From: Cupriavidus plantarum
GTDB taxonomy: Bacteria; Pseudomonadota; Gammaproteobacteria; Burkholderiales; Burkholderiaceae
Length of the DNA: 64,000 bases
Direction: 5' to 3'
Assembly: GCF_905397285.1 (NCBI RefSeq)
Contig: NZ_CAJPUX010000002.1
Span: 1,240,001-1,304,000, forward strand
Part shown: one piece after another, positions 15,807 to 24,554 of the stretch
Position numbering within the stretch: the stretch's first letter is position 1
Layout of the letters: each line of letters opens with the position of its first letter
Made by a program: the position numbers and the translations under genes
Notes under the pieces: model-generated
Told to the model about the DNA's origin: nothing
Databases searched by the model: none
Seen by the model: only the letters and a program-made list of their open reading frames with translations

Positions 15807-16556
15807 TCAGCCCCCGGCAATCGCCACCGCGTCGGCCCCGGCCGGGATCCGCATCGGCGCCCCCGGATCGGTCACTGCTCGCCATACGGCTTCGGCGACG
15901 TCCGATGCATGCGTGACGGGCGTGGTCGTATCGCGCACCGCCGCGAAGACCTGGTCGCGGAATGCCACATAGGGCTCGGGCACCGTGTCGCCCATGAGCA
16001 CGCGCGCGTTGTCGCCGAAACGGGTTTCCGGCGACCGTCCCGGCAGGACGATGCGCGCGCGGACATCGAACGGGGCAAGCTCCAGCGCGAGGCACTCGGT
16101 GAAGGCGTTGACCGCGGCCTTGCTTGCGGTGTAGACCGCGAGCAACGGTAACGGCCGCAGCGTGACGGACGAGGTCACGTTGACGATGACCCCTGCCCGC
16201 CGTTCACGGAATTGCGGCAGGAAGGCCTGCGTCATGGCGATGGTGCCCAGCGTATTGGTATCGAACAGCGTGCGGAGATTGTCCGGTGCGATGCCCTCCA
16301 CCGGGGCCAGCAGGCCGACGCCCGCATTGTTGACGAGGGCATCGATCGGGCCAGCTTCGTCGAGGCATCGTTGAATGCTCGCGGGGTCGGTGACGTCGAG
16401 CGGCAGCACGCGGCGGCGCTCGGAACGTGGCAGCAGATCGGGCCTGGGCGTACGCATGGTCGCAATGACATGCCAGCCCTGGTTCACGAAGTACTGGGCG
16501 GTCTCGAGGCCGAAGCCCGATGAACAACCGGTGATCAGGACGGTCTGCGACGACAT
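15807..16556 (-). CDS. Short-chain dehydrogenase/reductase
   Basis: A 249-residue classical SDR. The cofactor motif TGCSSGFG is near residues 9-16, NNAG is in the fourth strand, the catalytic Ser is in VTSSVT, and YTASK carries the Tyr-Lys pair. The Arg in ATMRTPRPD suggests NADP(H) preference. The ATG at 16556 is preceded by AAGGAG at 8 bases. The gene is divergent from an AraC regulator 109 bases away, which likely controls it. It converges on the AAA ATPase gene. The substrate is not inferable. Confidence 0.93.
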   Translation of the reverse strand: MSSQTVLITGCSSGFGLETAQYFVNQGWHVIATMRTPRPDLLPRSERRRVLPLDVTDPASIQRCLDEAGPIDALVNNAGVGLLAPVEGIAPDNLRTLFDTNTLGTIAMTQAFLPQFRERRAGVIVNVTSSVTLRPLPLLAVYTASKAAVNAFTECLALELAPFDVRARIVLPGRSPETRFGDNARVLMGDTVPEPYVAFRDQVFAAVRDTTTPVTHASDVAEAVWRAVTDPGAPMRIPAGADAVAIAGG

Positions 16557-16665
16557 GGTGTGAACTCCTTTGCTTTGCATGTGAGGGAACGTGTCGCCAA
16601 AGATAGAATCCCCGCGCTGGACTGGCTATACTCGGGAGTCCTTTCTTTTGTAGAGATCGTCCACC

Positions 16666-17634
16666 ATGGCGGACCCGCTTGCGGAGATCGTCGCGTTACT
16701 GCGGCCGAGTACGCCGTTCTCGAAGCTCGTCGTCGCGAGCGCGCCGTGGGCGGTGCGGCGCACCGAGACGGGACGACCGTTCTACTTTGTCGTGCTCGAG
16801 GGCGGCTGCCATCTGGCGATCGATGGCCCGACGTCGAGCCATATGCTGACGCTGCGGGAAGGCGATTTCGTGCTCATTCCCACCGCGCGCAATTTCGCCA
16901 CGTCGAGCCTCGATCGGCAGCCGCCGACCGCCGATGAAGCCGTCACGACGGTCATTACGCCGATGCCCGGTGGCGCGCGAGTCGGCGATCCGGATGGCGC
17001 CGTGGACGCACGCATGCTGGTCGGCAATTGCGTGTTCGGCTCGGCCGACTCGGCCTTGCTGGTTTCGTTGTTGCCCCAGTGGGTGCACGTCCGCGGGGAG
17101 CGCCGGTTGTCGACGCTGGTCCAGCTCGTCAGCGACGAAGCCCGCGCGGACCGCCCGGCACGCGACATCGTCCTCGAGCGTCTGCTGGAAGTGCTGCTGA
17201 TCGAAGCGCTGCGGTCGACGGCGAGCATGGCCGCGTCGCCCGGTCTCGTGCGCGGGCTGGCCGACCCGCAGTTGGCGCGGGCGCTGCGCGGCATGCATGA
17301 GCGCCCTGCCGACTCATGGACCGTTGCGCAACTCGCGCGGGAAGCATCGATGTCTCGCTCGTCGTTCTTCAACCGGTTCAGCGATGCCATCGGCGTGGCG
17401 CCGATGGAATACCTGCTGACCTGGCGCATGGCCATTGCCAGTCAACTACTGCGCGAGCGCGCCTTGGCCATCGCGGAGATCGCGGCGCGTGTGGGCTATG
17501 GCTCCGTTTCCGCGTTTGGCGTGGCCTTCACGCGCCACGTCGGCGTGCCGCCGGGGCGTTATGCGCGGGACCATTCGGCCGCCATGCCCCTGGCCGACGC
17601 CCCGACGGCGATTGAACTTACAGCGCCAGCATGA
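16666..17634 (+). CDS. AraC-family regulator with N-terminal cupin
   Basis: A 322-residue regulator. The N-terminal half is the AraC-type cupin_6 domain (RPFYFVVLEGGCHLAIDGP, then LREGDFVLIPTARNF). The C-terminal 100 residues hold the double HTH (WTVAQLAREASMSRSSFFNRF and LAIAEIAARVGYGSVSAFGVAF), ending in the VPPGRYARDH motif. It is divergent from the SDR gene and probably activates it; this pairing of cupin_6 AraC proteins with an SDR is common. Its 3' end overlaps the convergent LysE gene by 17 bases. Confidence 0.92.
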   Translation: MADPLAEIVALLRPSTPFSKLVVASAPWAVRRTETGRPFYFVVLEGGCHLAIDGPTSSHMLTLREGDFVLIPTARNFATSSLDRQPPTADEAVTTVITPMPGGARVGDPDGAVDARMLVGNCVFGSADSALLVSLLPQWVHVRGERRLSTLVQLVSDEARADRPARDIVLERLLEVLLIEALRSTASMAASPGLVRGLADPQLARALRGMHERPADSWTVAQLAREASMSRSSFFNRFSDAIGVAPMEYLLTWRMAIASQLLRERALAIAEIAARVGYGSVSAFGVAFTRHVGVPPGRYARDHSAAMPLADAPTAIELTAPA

Positions 17635-18274
17635 CGATCACGCCTGCCGCGAGCAGGATCAGTGCGAGGCCCGACAAGCGTTCCACCCAGGGCAGCGCAC
17701 GCGCGAAACGGTGCAGCACGGTCTTGTGCCCGATCGTGGCGGCGATCGCCAGGTCCCAGAGCAGTACGGCGCCGAACATCCACGTGCCATAGAGCGTCTT
17801 CCATCCCGCGCTGGAATGCGGGCCCGTCAGCATCGCCGCGAGGCTGGCGTAGAACAGCGCGTTCTTCGGGTTGAGAATGCCGGACAGAAAGCCCATGGCG
17901 GCCGCGCGGCGCCACGCGACGGGTGGCGCCGTGGCGTGCGCGCTCCCGCCGCGGGACGCTGACACGGCCCCCGCGTTGAGGTCCTGACTGCCGGCATGGC
18001 GGATGAACAGCGCGCCGATATACAGCAGGTACGCGCAGCCGGCCAGCTGCAGGATAACGAACGGCGTCGTGTCGGGCCGCAGCGCCGTCGTCCCCGCGAA
18101 CGCGGCCACGATGAACACACCGTTGGCCAGGGCGATGCCCAGGCAGGCACCGCTCGCGATACGCGGGCCGGCGGACAGGGAGGTTCTGGCGATGAGGAAG
18201 AAATCGGGGCCGGGAGACAGCAACGCCAGGAAATGCGCCGCGGCGATCATCAGGAACTGCTGCATTGGATTCAC
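17618..18274 (-). CDS. LysE-family amino-acid exporter
   Basis: A 218-residue inner-membrane protein with six predicted hydrophobic segments. The LysE/RhtB signature LALLSPGPDFFLIARTSLSAG occupies residues 16-36, and SGILNPKNALFYASLAA is the second conserved Pro-Asn loop. Such proteins export amino acids or derivatives with proton exchange. It lies downstream of an AraC regulator on the same strand (74-base gap), which probably controls it. The exported compound is not known. Confidence 0.92.
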   Translation of the reverse strand: MNPMQQFLMIAAAHFLALLSPGPDFFLIARTSLSAGPRIASGACLGIALANGVFIVAAFAGTTALRPDTTPFVILQLAGCAYLLYIGALFIRHAGSQDLNAGAVSASRGGSAHATAPPVAWRRAAAMGFLSGILNPKNALFYASLAAMLTGPHSSAGWKTLYGTWMFGAVLLWDLAIAATIGHKTVLHRFARALPWVERLSGLALILLAAGVIVMLAL

Positions 18275-18348
18275 ACATGCGATGTTTTGCGCAGTGTGCC
18301 GACCGCGGCCCCGACTGTATTGAAGGAAATTGCAGACGCGCGTGCCCG

Positions 18349-19227
18349 CTATGACGCGCGGAAGCGTCCCGGCGTGACGCCCGCATGCGCCTTGAACACG
18401 CGCTGAAAATGCGCCTGATCGGCAAAGCCAAGATGTAGCGCCAGCTCCGCGATGCGATCACCCTCCCGGATCCGCTCGCGCGCGATGTTGATCCGCTGAT
18501 TCAGGTGCCACGCATGCGGCGTCATGCCCGTGACGGCACGGAACGCACGAATGACCTGATAGCGGCTCATGCGCGTGAGATGCGCCAGTTCGTCGAGCAA
18601 GACGCTGGCACCGGGCGACGCGACCAGGCAATCCACTGCCGGCTGAATCTGCCGGGCGAGGTCCGACGGAACGTCAGGCGCTTCGATGCGCAAACCGTGA
18701 CGCGTGTCGCAGTCGCCTACGAACTCGATCAACGCCCCTGCCTTTTCGTTCGCTTCTTTGTCGATGGCTTCCCTGTCGTACGGGTCCGTTCCGGAAAACA
18801 GCAATGCATTGAGCGCGCAGAAACGCGCATAGAGGGTTGGATCCGTCACCACGTGAATCGGCTCCGCATCCATCGACCCCGCGTCCGCGTATTCGCCTCG
18901 GACAGCCTGCAGCCACGCGGCATCCAGATGCAGCATCTGGTAACTCCATTCGGTGTCGGGCGCGGGATTGCAGGCGTGCACACGCATGGCGGGCACGAAC
19001 ACGAGCGTGCCGGGCGCCAACGCTACCGGGCCATCTGCCGTGCCGATGAACACACTCCTCCCAGCATCGACGGCCGCGATGGAATACGTCGGATGGTGAT
19101 GCGGCTTATAGCAAGCCCGGCTATGGCACGCCCGCCGACTCTCGACAAAAGGCAGCGCGGAATCGCGCCAGAACGCTTGTGAGGCGCTGCGGGTCACTGC
19201 GGCGTATGACGACGGTTGGGCTGGCAT
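18349..19227 (-). CDS. AraC-family regulator, probably of the LysE exporter
   Basis: A 292-residue regulator. The N-terminal AraC_binding cupin (PHHHPTYSIAAVDAG, ALAPGTLVFVPAMRVHACN) is followed by two HTH motifs (LLDELAHLTRMSRYQVIRAF and RIAELALHLGFADQAHFQRVF), ending VTPGRFRAS. The ATG at 19227 leaves a normal-length N-terminus; the frame remains open to 19386, but that would overlap the KaiC-like gene. AraC plus LysE-family export is a recurring pair in proteobacteria, so the regulator probably senses the exported amino acid. Confidence 0.9.
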   Translation of the reverse strand: MPAQPSSYAAVTRSASQAFWRDSALPFVESRRACHSRACYKPHHHPTYSIAAVDAGRSVFIGTADGPVALAPGTLVFVPAMRVHACNPAPDTEWSYQMLHLDAAWLQAVRGEYADAGSMDAEPIHVVTDPTLYARFCALNALLFSGTDPYDREAIDKEANEKAGALIEFVGDCDTRHGLRIEAPDVPSDLARQIQPAVDCLVASPGASVLLDELAHLTRMSRYQVIRAFRAVTGMTPHAWHLNQRINIARERIREGDRIAELALHLGFADQAHFQRVFKAHAGVTPGRFRAS

Positions 19228-19364
19228 CCAATGCTTCTCGATCGACAAGGCGGGAGTGGCGAGTCTACCAACACGCGATGTCCGCGGGTACGGGCGCAGC
19301 AGCCACCACATGACCGTAGCACCTGACGGTGTTACGCTTAGTGCTCGGGAATGGAGGAACACAT

Positions 19365-20873
19365 ATGGGCGAGGCACCACGGACACCGTCCTTCGCGAGC
19401 ACAGGCGTTACCGGGCTTGACGATATCCTCAACGGCGGGTTCAAGGAGGGAAATCTTTTTCTGCTGGAGGGTACCCCTGGCACCGGCAAGACGACGATTG
19501 CCATCAGCTTCCTGATGGCTGGGGCCGAGAACGGTGAGCGGGGGCTGTATATCACGCTCTCCGAAACAGCAGAGGAGTTGCGGGACGGGATGGCCTCCCA
19601 TGGGTGGGAGATGCACGACCTGATCTCGATTTTCGAGGTAACGCCACCCGAAGCGCTGCTGGAGGCCGATCAGCAGCAGAGCCTGCTCTACTCTTCGGAT
19701 CTGGAGCTCGGTGAGACGACCACCGCTATCCTCGGCGAATTCGCGCGGGTCCAGCCTAAGCGGGTCGTGATCGACAGTCTTTCGGAGATTCGCCTGCTTG
19801 CCCAGAGTTCGCTGCGGTACCGGCGTCAGATCCTGGCCTTCAAGCATTACTTCGCCCGACACAATGCCACCGTGCTGATGCTCGATGACCGCACCGCGGA
19901 GGTCGAGGACAAGACGGTGCATAGCGTGGCGCATGGCGTGGTGAAGCTGGAAGAACTGTCGCCCAACTACGGCGCGGAGCGTCGCCGGCTGAAGATCGCG
20001 AAGTATCGCGGCCAGTCGTTCCGCGGCGGCTACCACGATTTCACGATCCGCACCGGGGGCGTGACGGTATACCCGCGCCTGGTCGCGCTGGAGCACCGCA
20101 CCGAGTTCAGCCGCAAGCAGCGCACGAGCGGCGTGCCCGGGCTCGACAAGCTGCTTGGCGGCGGCGTCGAGCAAGGATCCAGCGTGCTGATTCTCGGGCC
20201 GTCGGGCACCGGCAAGAGCCTGTACGCGCTCCAGTTCATCACCGCCGCGATCGCGCGCGGCGAGAAGGCGGCGCTATTCGTGTTCGACGAAGAACTGGGC
20301 CTGCTCTTCGGTCGCGTCCGCGCCATGGGCATCGACCTCGAAGCCATGCGGGCTTCTGGCAGCCTGCATGTCGAGCAGGTCGACGCCGCGGAACTGTCGC
20401 CCGGAGAGTTCGCGCATCGCGTCAGGACGAGCGTGGACGAGCTGCAGGCGAAGACGGTCGTCATCGACAGCATCAACGGCTATCAGGCGGCAATGCCGGA
20501 AGAAAACGCATTGACGCTGCATATCCACGAACTGCTCCAGTATCTGAACCGGCAGGGAGCGAACACGTTCCTGACGGTAGCGCAGCACGGCCTCGTCGGC
20601 GACATGAAGGCGCCCGTCGACGTCACGTACCTGGCCGATACCGTGATCCTGCTCCGCTATTTCGAAGCGTTCGGCCGCGTACGCCGCGCGGTGTCGGTCA
20701 TCAAGAAGCGGACCGGCGCCCATGAGGAATCGATCCGCGAATATCGGCTGGGCAGCACGGGGCTCATGGTCGGCGAGCCGCTGGAAGATTTTCAGGGCGT
20801 GCTGCGGGGCGTGCCCACATTCGCGGGCAACGCCGGACCGCTGCTGAACGGTGACCTTTCCGGCGATGAATGA
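19365..20873 (+). CDS. KaiC-like RecA-fold ATPase, two domains
   Basis: A 502-residue protein with two KaiC/RecA domains. The first has Walker A EGTPGTGKTT at residues 35-44 and the catalytic pair in YITLSETAEEL. The second has GPSGTGKS near residue 278 and FDEELGLLF. The ATG at 19365 has GGAGG 7 bases upstream. There is no KaiA or KaiB in the window, and the C-terminus lacks the cyanobacterial phosphorylation tail, so a clock role is not supported. It overlaps the hybrid kinase gene by 8 bases. This pairing suggests a KaiC-type ATPase feeding a two-component signal, as in stress-linked KaiC homologues of proteobacteria. Confidence 0.92.
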   Translation: MGEAPRTPSFASTGVTGLDDILNGGFKEGNLFLLEGTPGTGKTTIAISFLMAGAENGERGLYITLSETAEELRDGMASHGWEMHDLISIFEVTPPEALLEADQQQSLLYSSDLELGETTTAILGEFARVQPKRVVIDSLSEIRLLAQSSLRYRRQILAFKHYFARHNATVLMLDDRTAEVEDKTVHSVAHGVVKLEELSPNYGAERRRLKIAKYRGQSFRGGYHDFTIRTGGVTVYPRLVALEHRTEFSRKQRTSGVPGLDKLLGGGVEQGSSVLILGPSGTGKSLYALQFITAAIARGEKAALFVFDEELGLLFGRVRAMGIDLEAMRASGSLHVEQVDAAELSPGEFAHRVRTSVDELQAKTVVIDSINGYQAAMPEENALTLHIHELLQYLNRQGANTFLTVAQHGLVGDMKAPVDVTYLADTVILLRYFEAFGRVRRAVSVIKKRTGAHEESIREYRLGSTGLMVGEPLEDFQGVLRGVPTFAGNAGPLLNGDLSGDE

Positions 20874-22935
20874 TTGTCCCGCCCTGATCCTGGCACCTGC
20901 CGGCCGCGATGCGGCCGTTGCCGCGGCGCTGCTGGCGAGGGCACAAACTCCGGCGCGAATTTGCGCGGACCTGCAATCGGTGGCAAGCGCTCTCGACGAT
21001 GCGGTGTGCTGCGTCGTCGTGACCGAGGAAGAACTGCGCGGGGATCTGCGCCCCCTGTCGGCATGGGTCGCCTCACAGCCGCCATGGTCCGACCTGCCCT
21101 TCATCGTGCTCACCCGGCGCGTGGCGGACGGCGGCGATCGGTCTGACGAAGTTGCGCGCATGACCGAGAGCCTGGGCAACGTCACGTTCGTCGAACGCCC
21201 GTTCCACCCTACCACCTTCGTCAGCGTGATTGGCGCGGCCGTGCGCGCGCGGCAACGGCAGTTCCAGGCCCGCAAGAGCCTGGAAGCCCTGCATGAAGGC
21301 GAGGAGCGCCTCCGCACCGCGCTGACCGCCGGGCATCTTGGCTCGTGGGAACTCGATGTGCCAACGGAGATCCTCACCGCCTCCGCAACGTGCAAGGCGA
21401 TTTTCGGGCGCGCGGAGGATGAGGACTTCACCTACGCCGACGCATTGGCCACCACCCATCCGGACGACCGCCAGCACATCATGGCGGCGCTCGCGCGCAG
21501 CATTGAGACCGGCGCCGACTACGCGCTCGAACACCGCCTGATCTGGCCCGATGGCAGTGTGCGCACCGTTGACGCGCGCGCGCGGTACCTGCGCGGCGGA
21601 GCGAGCGGCACGGGACATTTCGTCGGCGTGTGCCTCGATGTCACGGACCGCGTCGCGGCGGAGGAGCAGCTGCGACGCGCCAACGAATCGCTCGAAAAAA
21701 AGGTGCGGGAGCGTACCGCGGAACTGGAAGCCTCCCATCGCGGCATGCTCGAAGAAATCCGGCGCCGCGAGCAGACGGAAGACAAGCTGCGTCATGTGCA
21801 GAAGCTGGAACTGATCGGCCAGCTCTCCGGCGGCATTGCGCACGATTTCAACAATCTCCTCGCGGCCATCCTCGGAAATCTCGAACTGGCGCGCAAGGAG
21901 GCAGCGTCCAACCTCAAGCTCATCCGGCTGATCGACGGCGCGCAGCAAGGCGCGCGACGCGGTGCCGCGCTGACGCAGCGCCTGCTGGCCGCCGCCAGGC
22001 AACAGGACCTCAACGTGGCCCCGACGAGCCTGGCCCGACTCGTCCGCGGCATGGAAGAGCTGATCACGCGGTCCATCGGCCCCGCCTTCGATCTGCGCAT
22101 CGACGCGCCCGACAGCGCCCCGCCGGCGCTCGTGGATGCAAACCAGATCGAACTCGCGCTGCTGAACCTCGTGGTGAATTCGCGCGACGCGATGCCGCGC
22201 GGTGGCCGCATCACCATCGCGGTCGACACGCGAGAAACGGCAGGCGATCCCGAATTGCCGGCCGGCGAGTATGTCCGCGTCACGGTGAGCGATCAAGGCG
22301 TCGGCATGGACGCGGCAACGCTGGCCAAGGCCGGCGAGCCCTTCTTCACGACGAAGGAAATCGGCAAGGGGACCGGGCTCGGGCTGTCCATGATTCGCGG
22401 TCTCGCCCGGCAACTGAAGGGTGCGCTCCGGCTGGAGAGCGAGCCCGGCCGCGGCACCCGGGCGACGCTGTGGCTTCCGGCGCTGGCGAAGGAGGCCATC
22501 CGGGCGTGGGAAAACACCGCGCGGCCGGTTGCCCCGGCGCACGCAACTGTCGCACCGGTCGCGCAGGCCGATGCCATTGGCAGAATTCTGGTCGTCGACG
22601 ACGATTCGCTCGTGGCGACAAGCACCGCCCTGCTGCTGGAGGACGCCGGCCACGAAGTCGTCTCCGCCGACTCCGGCGACGCCGCGCTCGAACTGCTGGC
22701 AAGCGATATGGACTTCGACGTCCTGCTGACGGACTACTCGATGCCCCAGATGACGGGCACCGAACTGGCCAGCGCCGCGCGGCTGCTGCGTCCCGGCTTG
22801 TCGATCATTCTCGCCACCGGTTATGCGGAGGTGCCGGACACGGACACGAGCGTCCTCCATTTGCGGAAACCGTTTCGACTCGATCAACTGGTGACACAGG
22901 TCAATCTGGCAATCCGGTACGCGCGCCGTAGCTGA
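20866..22935 (+). CDS. PAS-containing hybrid histidine kinase with C-terminal receiver
   Basis: A 689-residue cytoplasmic sensor kinase with no membrane segment. Residues 1-130 resemble a degenerate receiver. A PAS domain spans about 145-270 (ALTAGHLGSWELDVPTE, HPDDRQHIMA), followed by a coiled coil. The H-box GGIAHDFNNLLAAI has the phospho-His near 326, and the HATPase region has the N-box VVNSRDAMPRGG and G-boxes GVGMD and GTGLGLSM. A true receiver occupies about 574-689, with phospho-Asp near 623 in LLTDYSMP. The ATG at 20866 overlaps the KaiC-like stop, implying translational coupling. The output partner is unknown. Confidence 0.92.
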   Translation: MNDCPALILAPAGRDAAVAAALLARAQTPARICADLQSVASALDDAVCCVVVTEEELRGDLRPLSAWVASQPPWSDLPFIVLTRRVADGGDRSDEVARMTESLGNVTFVERPFHPTTFVSVIGAAVRARQRQFQARKSLEALHEGEERLRTALTAGHLGSWELDVPTEILTASATCKAIFGRAEDEDFTYADALATTHPDDRQHIMAALARSIETGADYALEHRLIWPDGSVRTVDARARYLRGGASGTGHFVGVCLDVTDRVAAEEQLRRANESLEKKVRERTAELEASHRGMLEEIRRREQTEDKLRHVQKLELIGQLSGGIAHDFNNLLAAILGNLELARKEAASNLKLIRLIDGAQQGARRGAALTQRLLAAARQQDLNVAPTSLARLVRGMEELITRSIGPAFDLRIDAPDSAPPALVDANQIELALLNLVVNSRDAMPRGGRITIAVDTRETAGDPELPAGEYVRVTVSDQGVGMDAATLAKAGEPFFTTKEIGKGTGLGLSMIRGLARQLKGALRLESEPGRGTRATLWLPALAKEAIRAWENTARPVAPAHATVAPVAQADAIGRILVVDDDSLVATSTALLLEDAGHEVVSADSGDAALELLASDMDFDVLLTDYSMPQMTGTELASAARLLRPGLSIILATGYAEVPDTDTSVLHLRKPFRLDQLVTQVNLAIRYARRS

Positions 22936-22984
22936 ATCGCCTCCAAAGACGGGTCGAAAACAACAGCCGGGCGATTTCGTTTGT

Positions 22985-23004
22985 GAATGCGAATTACTAT
23001 CATT
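22985..23004. promoter_or_regulatory. Candidate Fur box
   Basis: GAATGCGAATTACTATCATT resembles the NAT-rich Fur consensus (GATAATGATAATCATTATC), especially the 3' half ATTACTATCATT. It lies 43 bases before the FecI-type sigma gene, where iron repression is expected. Confidence 0.5.
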
Positions 23005-23046
23005 TATACTTAGCGCCGTCGATCGTTCCCTGATGTTGCTCTGGCC

Positions 23047-23604
23047 GTGCTGCGCGACCCCGCCCACCCTCCGCTGTTCGCTGCATTGCTCCGCCACTAC
23101 GATGAACTCGTCGACCACATCCGTCGCCGTTTCGGCGATCCGCACCTGGCGCGGGACGTGCTGCAGGACGTCTGCGTGCAGTTGCTCGAGCGTCCGCCAG
23201 CCGGTCAGGTCACGAAGCCTCTCGCCTTTCTGCGCCATGTATCCACCCATCGCGCGATCGACCGCCATCGCGCGGAGTCGACGCGGCAGACCCACACCGA
23301 CGCATGGCACGCGGACATGGGCGACATCGACGCCAGCCCCGACGTGGCCGATGCCATCGCGCACCGGCAGACGGTCGACCGGCTCGAACGAAGCATCGCG
23401 GCCTTGCCGCCCCGCTGTCAGGAAGTGTTCATCCTTCATCGGCTGCATGACCTGCCGCAGCAGGAAGTCGCGGTAAGATTGGGCATCTCGCGCGGCATGG
23501 TGGCGCGCCATCTGGCGCGCGCCCTGACGCTGCTCGCACCGGAACTGGCGGCACTCGGCGAACCGGGCGCCGTCACGACCGGCCCGCGGGAAACGTCGTC
23601 GTGA
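23047..23604 (+). CDS. fecI: FecI-type ECF sigma factor
   Basis: A 185-residue ECF sigma factor of the iron-starvation group. Sigma region 2 covers DELVDHIRRRFGDPHLARDVLQDV. Region 4 contains LPPRCQEVFILHRLHDLPQQEVAVRLGISRGMVARHLARAL, with the HRL and QQEVA features of FecI proteins. The start is GTG at 23047; an earlier ATG at 23033 is out of frame. Its stop overlaps the FecR-like start by 4 bases. It should direct transcription of the TonB-dependent receptor at 24555 when the receptor binds its siderophore. Confidence 0.92.
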   Translation: MLRDPAHPPLFAALLRHYDELVDHIRRRFGDPHLARDVLQDVCVQLLERPPAGQVTKPLAFLRHVSTHRAIDRHRAESTRQTHTDAWHADMGDIDASPDVADAIAHRQTVDRLERSIAALPPRCQEVFILHRLHDLPQQEVAVRLGISRGMVARHLARALTLLAPELAALGEPGAVTTGPRETSS

Positions 23605-24455
23605 GTCCCACTGCGGTTTCATCCATGACAGACTCTTCCGAGCGGACGCACGATCCGCTTTCTCCCTATCAGCACGCGCTGCGCGACCGCTTTCCGTCGG
23701 TGGAGGCCATTACCGCCGCCGCGCACGCGCGCCGGCGCAAACGGCGTCGTCAGTACACGGCCGCCACCATGGCAGTGTTCCTCGCGGCCGTGGCAACGTG
23801 GCTCGCCGATCCCGTCTACCGCACGGAGCAGTTCACCGCCGGATCCGCCTCGCAAACCGTGCCTCTCGCCGACGGCAGCATCGCCACGCTCGACAAGGAC
23901 ACCCAGCTCACCGTGCATTGGGCGCTGCGCTCCCGCACGCTTTCGCTCGACCGTGGCGAAGCCGTCTTTACCGTCGCGCATGGCCTGCGAAGCTTCGTCG
24001 TGACGGCTGGCGATACCCGTGTCCGCGACATCGGCACGGTCTTCGACGTCCAGCGATTGCCGCGCCGCACGCGCGTTACCGTGCTCGAGGGCGCGGTGGA
24101 GGTCGAGGCCGGAGGCCATACGCGAACGCTGCGCGCCAGCCAGCGCGTGGATGTCGAGGCCGGTGGCCGACCCGGGAACACCGTGAGCGTGAACCCGGAA
24201 CGGGCCCTGGCGTGGCAGCGCGACAAGTTCTCTTTCGATGGCGCGACGCTTGCCGACGCGATCGCGGAAATGCAGCCGCACGCGCCCTCGCCCATCGTGA
24301 TCGACGACCCCCGCGTGGCGCAGCTACGCCTCTCCGGCGAGTTCGACCGCGACCAGGTCGAGGCGATCCTGCGCCTGCTGCCCGGCATCCTGCCCGTCTC
24401 CGTGCGCGGCGACGCTGACGGCAGCGTGCATCTTTCCGCAAGACCGCGTCCCTGA
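23601..24455 (+). CDS. fecR: FecR-type anti-sigma/sigma-regulator
   Basis: A 284-residue inner-membrane sigma regulator. A cytoplasmic segment (about 1-55) is followed by a membrane span (TAATMAVFLAAVATWLA, near 55-72). The periplasmic FecR domain begins RTEQFTAGSASQTVPLADGS and contains LDRGEAVFTVAHG and RDIGTVFDVQ, then a STN-contacting C-terminal part. The GTG at 23601 overlaps the sigma stop (GTGA). It should relay occupancy of the receptor's STN domain to the FecI-type sigma factor. An ATG at 23625 is an alternative start. Confidence 0.92.
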   Translation: MSPTAVSSMTDSSERTHDPLSPYQHALRDRFPSVEAITAAAHARRRKRRRQYTAATMAVFLAAVATWLADPVYRTEQFTAGSASQTVPLADGSIATLDKDTQLTVHWALRSRTLSLDRGEAVFTVAHGLRSFVVTAGDTRVRDIGTVFDVQRLPRRTRVTVLEGAVEVEAGGHTRTLRASQRVDVEAGGRPGNTVSVNPERALAWQRDKFSFDGATLADAIAEMQPHAPSPIVIDDPRVAQLRLSGEFDRDQVEAILRLLPGILPVSVRGDADGSVHLSARPRP

Positions 24456-24554
24456 TGTGAAAATTTTTTCGCGCGGCAGGTGTACAGGGCGGTGCCGGCG
24501 CACGGCAACTCCATGAACAGGCCGAACGGTTCGGCCACACATCAGGGAGTCTTC

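Noticed and set aside
19365-22935. Circadian clock operon
   Set aside because: A KaiC homologue alone, without KaiA or KaiB and without the phosphorylation tail, does not support a clock.
21073-23622. Very long minus-strand open frame opposite the kinase and sigma genes
   Set aside because: It is an antisense shadow of high-GC coding sequence, with composition and no recognisable domain; the plus-strand genes have clear families.
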